Assembly: GCA_964007475.1 (NCBI GenBank)
Contig: OZ023273.1
Coordinates: forward strand, 87,128,930 to 87,192,929
Direction: 5' to 3'
Length of the DNA stretch: 64,000 nt
Origin: Hybos culiciformis
Taxonomy: Eukaryota; Arthropoda; Insecta; Diptera; Hybotidae
The translations under genes and the position numbers were made by a program. Below are positions 56,701-64,000 of this stretch, piece after piece (position 1 is the first letter of the stretch; each line of letters begins with the position of its first letter). The notes beneath the pieces were generated by a model. It saw only the letters and a program-made list of their open reading frames with translations, searched no databases and had not been told where the DNA came from.

Positions 56701-56804
56701 TTTATGAAAAGGGACATCACGTTCAGCAAAAAAATAAAAATTTAAAATAGATTTATCAAAATACTCATTAAGATAATTTAGCTAAAATATTTTTTTTTAT
56801 AAAC

Positions 56805-57150
56805 AAGAAATGAATTTGATTTTTATGTTGACTTGTTATTTGAGAAAAAAAAGCTTTGAAGCAAGTTCCTTTTTATTTTATTAAAATAATTTAACACAAT
56901 TTTTATATTAATATATTATATTATAAAAAAAGAACTGAATACAATTTGATATTTTATGTTAGGTTTATTATTAGAAATGAATTTTATTTTTATATTGACT
57001 TGTTATATAAAAAATAATAATAAGTTTTGATTCCTATTGCAAGTTCCTTAATATTTTATCAAAATAATTTAACATAATTTGCATATTAATAATATTATAT
57101 TATAAAAAAAGAATTGAATTCAATTTCATATTTTATTATTATTAGAAATT
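56805..57150. repeat. Two to three copies of a ~170-bp tandem repeat
   Basis: Blocks AAATGAATTT(G/T)ATTTTTAT-TTGACTTGTTAT ... GCAAGTTCCTT ... TATTATATTATAAAAAAAGAA ... ATTTTATGTTAGGTTTATTA recur at 56808 and 56975, and a partial copy flanks the LINE on both sides (57120 and 60460). Confidence 0.6.
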
Positions 57151-57483
57151 TATTTGTAGGGCTTACAACACTTGTAGGTTTTATAAAGCCCGTGTTATCT
57201 TCTTTTTTTTTTTTTTTCTTCTCTTAGATGCTATATTTTTACAATACAATATAATAATTAGTACTTATTTATTTTCGTTAATAGTTAAATTAAGAATAAA
57301 ATAGTATTTTTCCTGATAATAATTTTCATAATAATTTTAACATAATAATTTTCCTATAGTTACAATCTTTTTCCAACAAATAAAATAGAGAAAAAAAATA
57401 AAAAATTAAAATAAATAAATAAATAATTCATTTTCAATCTTTTTGATAACTCATAAATCTTTCAAATTTAGTAGATAAATTTT

Positions 57484-59811
57484 TTATATAAGTTCTAAAA
57501 TTTTAATATCTTTTAGGAAATTTATGATATTAATATAATTGTCTTCTGAGTCCTGTGACAGGCTTTGTAAATTGATTTTAAAATAATTCCTTTCCCTTGT
57601 GTAAAGTAAACAGTCTTCAAAAATGTGTCTTATTGTTATGGGTGTAAAATTTTTTAAGTTGCAACGACATAAGGGCGGTATGAGATTATGTGGATCAAAG
57701 AGGTGTGCGTGGGTTAGTTTTGAGTACCCTATTCGTAATCTAGTAATCTTAACGGATTCTTTTCTACGAAGAGTATCTAATGTTTTCCATTTTCCAATGT
57801 CCGGTTTTATTACCTTAAGTTTATTGTTAGTTATTGAATTCCAAAAGTTTTGAAATTCTTTTATAATGATGGAATTTACTTTGAATTTAAAATCTTTGTA
57901 AAGAAAGGTATAGTTTTTGTATAATTCTTCATTAACTGCTAGTTTCGCTAATTCATCAGCTTTCTCATTTCCTGAAATACCTGAGTGACCAGGAATCCAT
58001 AAGAAGGATATGAAATTGCTACTTAGCTCTATTTTTTCCCTGATTTTTTGGATTAGAGGATTTGTAGAGTACAAATGTTCTAATGCTTGTAACCCACTTA
58101 ATGAATCTGTACAAATTAGACATTTTGTTTCCTTGAAGTTAGAATCAATATATAAGACTACTTGGAGAATAGCAAAAAGTTCTGCAGTAAATATGCTGGT
58201 ATTTGGTGCTAAATGAAATTTTCTTTCAATTCCTTCGCAATAGAATGCACATCCTGTTTCGTCGTTTATAATGCTTCCGTCAGTATAAAAAAGTTTATAG
58301 TTTTTATATTTAGTCATTGTTTTTTCTGTAAATAGCTTTTTGAATATGACTGTGTTAGTTGAGTTCTTTCTGTTTTTATTCATTGAAATGTCTATGTCAA
58401 TTGAATTTAATATCCATGGTGGAGTTTTTTGGAATTTTTGAGTTTCTATTTTCATTGAGGTGGGGTCGGTTACTTCTTCAATTAATTTTTTGACTCTTAC
58501 ATTAAATGGTTGTTTATTTAATTTATAGCCACTGAGTTTTGTAACTAATTTTTCATTATAATTTAACTCATTTAAGGGATGTTCTTGGAAGGAAAGGGTT
58601 TTTAATCCATACTGGATTGCTAATTTTTTTCTCCTTAGTTGTAAGGGTGGCTGGTTCGCTTCAATTAATAAACTATCTATTGGGCTTGTACGGAAAGCTC
58701 CGGTAGCGATTCGTATGCCCGTATTTAATATCGAATCTAGAGATTTAATTTGATTTTTTGGAGCTGTTTCATATAAAAATGAGGCATAATTTATTACTGA
58801 AATAACTAACATATTGAGTAATCTTAGAATGAGTCTTCGATCTGAACCATAAGTTGTTTTTGATAGAATTTTTAGAATATTTAGATTTTGTGTGGCCTTT
58901 GCCTTGATGATTTTAATATGTTTGGTCCATTTTAATTTTTGATCAAAAACTAGACCTAAGAATTTGTGTTCCTTAACATATTCAAGTTTTGTGTCTTTTA
59001 AGTAAATGTCGGGATAATTGAATTTTCTCTTTTTAGTGAACAACATCGCAACTGTTTTTGTTTGTGAGAATTTAAAACCAGTTTTATCACACCACCTAGA
59101 AAGCGAATTCAAACAAGATTGTATTTTTGTTTTAATTTTGTTCGGATTTTTGCCTGTTGTAAAAATGGCTAAGTCGTCTGCAAAAATAACATATTTTATT
59201 GGGTTTTTTATAGATTTTATAATGCTGTTTATAGCTATAATAAATAGGATTACACTTAATACCGATCCTTGAGGGATTCCGTTTTCAAAATATTTTTCAC
59301 TCGAAGATATGTTTCCCAGGACGACCCTCGCTCTTCTTTTATCTAAAAAGTTTTGGATAAATTTTAATATATTTCCCTTGAAACCCATGGATCGTAATTC
59401 TTGTAGAATTTGTCTTTTCCACACCATATCGTAAGCCTTTTCCAAATCGAAAAAGACTGATATAAGGAATTTTTTGGTAGAAAATGCAGTCATTATTTGA
59501 GATTCCAAATAAGACAGATTATCCAGTGTGCTTCGATGTTTTCTAAATCCTGATTGAAAAATTGAAATTAACTTTCTATTTTCCAAGGTCCACACTAATC
59601 TTTTTGAAATCATCCTTTCTAAAAGCTTACACAAGCAATTTGTTAAAGATATTGGACGATAATTTGTTGGTATTTTAGGGTCTTTTCCAGGTTTAAGTAT
59701 AGGAATTAGATTTGCATTTCTCCAATTATCAGGTAGCGTTCCTTTAGTATATATTTCATTATAGAATTGTAAAAGGATATTTAGTTGTTCTTGATTGAAT
59801 TGTTTGATCAT
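57484..59811 (-). CDS. LINE ORF2 fragment: RT + RNase H + CCHC, long intact frame
   Basis: 775 codons without a stop. RT: NYRPISLTNCLCKLLERMI (residues 50-68), FFDLEKAYDMVW (120-131), GIPQGSVLSVILFIIAIN (178-195), VIFADDLAIF (208-217; catalytic Asp pair). RNase H: YTDGSI (about 517), AELFAI, TDSLSGL and WIPGHSGISGNEKADELAKL. C-terminal C-x-C-x12-H-x4-C finger (CRCNLKN...RHIFEDC) before the end. The annotated Met is internal; coding continues upstream in broken form to about 60455. The length of the intact frame implies a fairly young insertion, but truncation of the endonuclease domain means it cannot move on its own. Confidence 0.85.
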   Translation of the reverse strand: MIKQFNQEQLNILLQFYNEIYTKGTLPDNWRNANLIPILKPGKDPKIPTNYRPISLTNCLCKLLERMISKRLVWTLENRKLISIFQSGFRKHRSTLDNLSYLESQIMTAFSTKKFLISVFFDLEKAYDMVWKRQILQELRSMGFKGNILKFIQNFLDKRRARVVLGNISSSEKYFENGIPQGSVLSVILFIIAINSIIKSIKNPIKYVIFADDLAIFTTGKNPNKIKTKIQSCLNSLSRWCDKTGFKFSQTKTVAMLFTKKRKFNYPDIYLKDTKLEYVKEHKFLGLVFDQKLKWTKHIKIIKAKATQNLNILKILSKTTYGSDRRLILRLLNMLVISVINYASFLYETAPKNQIKSLDSILNTGIRIATGAFRTSPIDSLLIEANQPPLQLRRKKLAIQYGLKTLSFQEHPLNELNYNEKLVTKLSGYKLNKQPFNVRVKKLIEEVTDPTSMKIETQKFQKTPPWILNSIDIDISMNKNRKNSTNTVIFKKLFTEKTMTKYKNYKLFYTDGSIINDETGCAFYCEGIERKFHLAPNTSIFTAELFAILQVVLYIDSNFKETKCLICTDSLSGLQALEHLYSTNPLIQKIREKIELSSNFISFLWIPGHSGISGNEKADELAKLAVNEELYKNYTFLYKDFKFKVNSIIIKEFQNFWNSITNNKLKVIKPDIGKWKTLDTLRRKESVKITRLRIGYSKLTHAHLFDPHNLIPPLCRCNLKNFTPITIRHIFEDCLLYTRERNYFKINLQSLSQDSEDNYINIINFLKDIKILELI

Positions 59812-60455
59812 GTCGTAATGTATATTGTCTGGTCCTGGCGAACTTCCAGTACAATCTTTGAGGGCATTTTCTAATTCAGTTATTGAAAATTTTTGGTTAT
59901 AAGGTTCGGAGTGATCTTCTTGTATATGTAATTGTGTTTGTTCAATTTTATGCTTATTTTTTTTTAAAAATGTCGGTGTAATTATCTGAGCTAGAGACTT
60001 TCCTAAAGTGTTCTGCTATAATTTCTGCTATTTCAGATCTATCAGTAATGATTTTATTGTCTTTGATAATAGTTGGTATATCATGATTTTTATATTTTCC
60101 ACTTACTTGTCTAATTTTTTCAAATACCTTGGATGCTGGAGTGTTGCTGTTGATAGAATCAACAAATTTAATCCAGTGTTCTTTTTTTTTTCCCTGATCA
60201 ATTTTCTAGAACTATATTTTGCTACAACAAATTTTTGGTAGTCATTCAGGTCTAGAGAATTCTTGAATTTCCTGAACAGAAATTTTCTATTTTTGATAGA
60301 TATGGCAATTTCTTTGTCCCACCAGGGAACTTTTTTTTTATAATTGATTACGGATTGGTAAGGAATAACTTTCTCTGCTGATTCTATAATATTGGAAGTT
60401 ATATAATTTTCATATGTATTTATATCTCTAAATTTTGTATATCTTAGATTAAGTT
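59812..60455 (-). pseudogene. LINE ORF2, region between endonuclease and RT, frameshifted
   Basis: Minus strand from 60455: REKLNLRYTKFRDINTYENY, IPYQSVINYKKKVPWWDKEI, then after one frameshift (near 60190) WIKFVDSINSNTPASKVFEK and IIAEHFRKVSSSDNY, then a second (near 59965) leading to ALKDCTGSSPGPDNIHYDMI and the main frame. The PWWD and S-PGPDN-I motifs are standard pre-RT blocks. Confidence 0.7.
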
Positions 60456-60984
60456 TTTCTCTAATTTCATATTTTATGTTACGTTTATTATTATTAGAAA
60501 AAGAATTAATATTATGTTTGTGATATTTAATGTTATATTTCTTTATTATTGTAATAAAAATATCTCACTTACTATAAGTTTTGATACAAAATTCAAGGTT
60601 TTACTAAGATGACGAAAGTTCCCCTTGCGTCGATGAAAGTACCCCACGCATGGGGCACTTTCAACAAAGTGAAGACTTTGGGAAAGATTAAAAAACTCTT
60701 ATTTACAGTTATTTAAGCGAGATAACCCTCGGAAGCAAACTTACCAGAATAACCAAGGCTTATATTGGTCCTTACGGCATTTAAAAATATTAAACCGTTG
60801 TCCCCCACTCTCCCCTACTTCTTTGTTATATTTTTTAAAAATATAAAAAATGGGTGAAATAATACTTAGGAGAGACAGAGCAAGGCCAGGTTACAGCCTT
60901 GGAAGTACCAACAGGATAATGAGCTAATACCTACAGCCCTCATCGTAAAGGCCTGGACTTTAAAGGAAAAATACATATTTACTT

Positions 60985-61060
60985 ACTTGGCCTCCATATT
61001 ATGCAGACTTAAACATCCTAAAATACGCCTGGCACTGGCTGACGAGTAAAGTCTGCGAAG
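60985..61060 (+). pseudogene. Tc1/mariner-type DDE transposase remnant
   Basis: Plus strand WPPYYADLNILKYAWHWLTS resembles the PPYxPDLNPIExxWxxxK block around the third catalytic residue of Tc1/mariner-related DDE transposases; the Glu is replaced by Lys. Only this block is legible. Confidence 0.5.
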
Positions 61061-61406
61061 GCGGCAAGCAGTAAGAATATAAAGAGTCCCTTATTACAGC
61101 AACATGAAGAATAATCCTAATAAAAATTAAATATTTCTACTTCAATGTGAAATTATTTTCAAAATTTAAAATATTTAAACAAGATTTATTAAGATAAAAA
61201 ATCAAAGTATGTATCTGAAATAATTTAGATAATTAGGTAATTTTGAACTAATTTCTGGATAAACGGAAAATTAACCAATTTGTGTATAAGTGGCTGTTGA
61301 TTTTGATTAGTTTTTGATGGAATCTGTTACTTGGCATATATTTTTTTCTGGAGTTTAGTTCAAAAAACGATGGTCCTTATCATGGAATTCGTTTTCACCT
61401 TTAGAA

Positions 61407-62175
61407 CAGTTGCGTAGTGAGGGGGGCCATGCCCCGGGCGCTACTCAAAAAGGCGCCAAATGGTCCGCAAAACAAAAAATTGCTGGATAGTTTTAATTTT
61501 TATTATAATTGATTTCTGGAAAATATATTTTAAATTTAGTTCCAGTGTAATATAATAAATGTTAATTCGTAAATAAAACAGGAAAAAAAGGAGCACTAAT
61601 AGTTTAAATCAAACTGTAATAATATATTCATAATAGAAATGGCACGTCTGCGGATTTATTTTTCTTTAAATTTAAGGAATTTATTGTTGTGTTAGGGAAA
61701 TGTCAAATTTTTAAGTGTGGAAAAAGAAAATTTGAAATCATCAACTTTGATGATATTGTTGATAAATTTGCTTCACCAAAAGCAAGGAAAATTTATACAT
61801 AGTAATTCTAATTAGTATTATAATCATATTATGTTTAAATATATGTACCTCCATCGAGATAATAAATATTTAATTTTTTATTGTTTTAAAACTGCGTATT
61901 TTTTAAATATTTTTTTATTAAATATGTAAAATAAATAATAGGTATCTTTTGAACAAATTCTTGAATTCTAAATGATCATATACATTTTAAAATCTAGTAT
62001 TGTTTTCTCAGCTACATTTTTTGTCTCAAATTTAAAGCCTAGCTTGAGCCTATGACTTTATTTATTTATTAATTTGCAAGTATATTTGACATATAATAAT
62101 ACATGGTTTTCGAATGGGGGAGGGAGCTAAAAAGGTTTTGTGCCCCGGGCGCGAGTTAAGCTCGCTACGCCACTG
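61407..62175. mobile_element. hAT element, degraded
   Basis: CAGTTGCGTAGTGAG at 61407; reversed right end CAGTGGCGTAGCGAG at 62175. Both ends carry GCCCCGGGCGC. Flanks (ctttagaa, tttcgatt) do not match as an 8-bp duplication. No transposase recognised. 769 bp. Confidence 0.65.
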
Positions 62176-62183
62176 TTTCGATT

Positions 62184-62902
62184 TCGCTAAAAGCGAATTT
62201 CCGAATCATGGAATTCGATAGTGAATTTCCTTATAAATTTTCAGTTTTGGCGAATGTCAATTTTCAATTTTAAATTTCAAATGCTATTTCAATTTCCTTT
62301 ATTACTCTATTTAGAATATTTTTTTTGGTTATTTTTATTAAAATCACAATTCACCGCGTATCTAACTTTTGCTCTGCATCTACAACCATATCATAGAATT
62401 CGACACTTGACTGAGCGAAACGTCAAAAAAAATCAAATGTAAGAATACAAAAACAAAAACATAAAATTACATAATTTTTTTTATAATTTTTAAGTCTTTT
62501 TTTTTAAATAAAAATAAAAAATAAAAAATGACACAAAATATACAAAAAAAACACGAAGCAGTCATAGAACTGCCTACAGAAGTTTATACTTAAGATTTAA
62601 ACTATGAAATAACAGCGGCTACAAATAATCAGGGCCGGTCCTGCTATATGTGCATGATGTGCACTTGCACAGGGCGCCTAACGAATAGGGCGCCAAGCGA
62701 TTTGTAGTCAAGGACATGCAAATCCATTCGAAATTGACTACTGTGCTACTGTTCACAAAAAAACTCTACCCAGAAAAAAATCAACACAGTATACAAATTT
62801 TTTTTGTATACCGAGATCAAATTGCACATTGTATAATGTGCAAATAAGAATTCAGCACAGAATAAAATCAACATAGTATTTATGTAAATATTTTTTTTGG
62901 TA
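62184..62902. other. Spacer with an isolated hAT-like end
   Basis: CAGGGCCGGTCCTGCTATAT at 62631 with GGGCGCC motifs looks like one hAT terminus, but no matching right end was found. 62770-62890 repeats CAACA(C/T)AGTAT-A. No gene. Confidence 0.4.
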
Positions 62903-62904
62903 TA

Positions 62905-63533
62905 CACTAGGTAGAAAAAGTCTGCGTACGGGCTCGTTTCTTATTTTTTGTTCAACATGTTCCCAGTTTTTGATGTCATTTAAAAGTACTCTAAAAAAGT
63001 TTTTTTGTGAAAACATTTTTTTTTTTTTCAAAAATTAAATTTTGAGAAATAATATCAATTTTTTGAACTGTCTGAGTACAGGCTGTTTCAATGCCGCGTC
63101 TCAGAAATTAACTAGTAATCTCATTTGAAAGGCAATTGAATGTAGATAATTTTGCGCCATATAATTTTATCTGTACGATAAGGGAAAGTGTCAAAAATTA
63201 TAGCTTAGAACTGCTGAAAAATAGGTTAGAACCGCTTCTTTTTATGATTTTCAAAGGCGATTTTTGACACTTTCACTTATCGTACAGATAAAATTATATG
63301 GCGCAAAATTATCTACATTCAATTGCCTTTCAAATGGCATTATTAGTTAATTTTTGAGACGCGGCATTAAAACCAGCTGTACGCAGACTTTTCCAAAAAT
63401 TGATATTTCTCAAAATTTAAATTTTGATAAAAAATTTTTTTTTACAGATTCCTTTTAAATGACATCAAAAACTGGGAACATGTGGAACAAAAAAAAGAAA
63501 ACGAGCCCGTACGCAGACTTTTTCTACCTAGTG
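62905..63533. mobile_element. 629-bp snap-back MITE, TA-flanked
   Basis: CACTAGGTAGAAAAAGTCTG at 62905 and its reverse complement ending at 63533, continuing CGTACGGGCTCG; TA at 62903-62904 and 63534-63535. The arms pair over most of their length (about 280 bp each, including TTATCGTACAGATAAAATTA and AATTGCCTTTCAAATG), leaving a loop near 63195-63250. Confidence 0.85.
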
Positions 63534-63535
63534 TA

Positions 63536-64000
63536 TGTATATTTATTTGAGGACTAGCACTAGAACTACTGGGAATACCTCGTTAAAAAAAGCGCTTTAG
63601 TATAGTCTAATTCAGACTTTGAACTGCGGCTCTTGAGCCGCATGCGGCTCTTAACATAAATTTATGCGGCTCCGGAAATCATTTTTTTTTACACTGCATT
63701 CGGTTCGAAGAACAATTCTGAAAAATTTTTTTTTTCACCCGGCCTAAACTTTTTTCATTCTAAACTACAAATAAAGAATTTTCTTGCACCCTAAACTACA
63801 AATCAAGAATTTTTTTTCCACTGTAAACTACAAATAAAGAATTTTTATTATTTTGTAAAAATAAACATCGAGTTACAATGACGGACGAGAATTGAACAAA
63901 TCAATTAAGGGTGTCATCATTAAAATTACAATTAATTTTGAAGAATTATATATTTTGAACAATGTATAAAATTCATAATTATAAATCAAAATTATTGTTT
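63536..64000. other. Spacer; probable hAT end near 63622
   Basis: CAGACTTTGAACTGCGGCTC then TTGAGCCGCATGCGGCTC at 63623-63660 is a hAT-like left end; its partner would lie beyond the window. Three tandem CTA-AACTACAAAT(A/C)AAGAATTTT units at 63755-63845. No gene. Confidence 0.45.

Larger units (their letters stand above)
57150..60470 (-). mobile_element. Non-LTR retrotransposon with RT, RNase H and zinc finger
   Basis: Minus-strand LINE, 5'-truncated near 60470, with 3' UTR to about 57150. Sequence AATTTCATATTTTAT...TATTATTATTAGAAA occurs on both sides and may be the target duplication, but it is part of the local tandem repeat. RT followed by RNase H places it in the I-type superfamily (inference). 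Confidence 0.75.
45636..60820 (+). mobile_element. Pogo/Tigger-like DNA transposon, heavily nested
   Basis: Left end AGTATAGTAAAGTGGGGGACA, right end reversed AGTAGGGGAGAGTGGGGGAC. Inside, plus-strand transposase halves at 46101-46533 and 56505-56700 are collinear and separated by a gypsy element; a LINE sits further 3'. The original element would be a few kb; it now spans about 15 kb. Confidence 0.65.

Overview
This window looks like nuclear DNA of an insect. It is very A+T-rich, has spliced genes with GT...AG introns, and is packed with eukaryotic transposons (hAT, Tc1/mariner-pogo, PIF/Harbinger-like, Ty3/gypsy LTR, non-LTR LINEs, tRNA-headed repeats). The one gene that can be modelled end to end is a six-exon secreted serine protease whose catalytic domain most resembles the easter/snake-like insect S1 proteases. 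A dipteran host is a weak inference from that resemblance and from an mdg1-like tRNA-Arg primer site. No rRNA, operon, CRISPR array or intact virus is visible.

Layout: 0-7 kb holds hAT remnants, two MITEs flanked by TTA/TAA duplications, and a large fold-back element (5063-6878) built from 62-bp-spaced perfect palindromes, itself split by an 800-bp TA-flanked element with a tRNA-like head. 7.4-13.3 kb is a decayed Ty3/gypsy element on the plus strand, its left LTR fused directly into gag. 13-22 kb is mostly featureless A+T-rich DNA with two copies of a TA-flanked MITE, a 9-bp-TSD repeat and one possible lone exon. 22.2-24.2 kb is a worn tandem repeat that received three further elements, two of them hAT with clear 8-bp duplications. 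27.5-30.9 kb is a four-level nest: a hAT inside a jockey-like LINE inside another hAT inside a TA-MITE. 32.2-34.2 kb is a hAT inside a hAT.

38.8-44.0 kb (minus strand) is the protease gene. Exon phases match throughout, giving 400 residues: signal peptide, His/Asn-rich pro-region, and a trypsin-type domain with the full catalytic triad but without the usual activation site and without the Cys1-Cys122 pair. Its last intron holds a second copy of the palindromic fold-back family, with another fold-back element nested in it.

45.6-60.8 kb is one old pogo/Tigger-like element inflated to about 15 kb. Its transposase is split by a minus-strand mdg1-like gypsy element, which carries further hAT/MITE insertions in pol, leader and 5' LTR, and its 3' part received a LINE with RT, RNase H and a terminal zinc finger. 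The last 3 kb contain a DDE remnant, another hAT and a 629-bp hairpin MITE.

For most elements the insertion is documented by target-site duplications read directly from the sequence, so the order of insertion can be reconstructed. Apart from the protease (and perhaps the exon at 14.3-14.5 kb) nearly all coding sequence here belongs to broken mobile elements.
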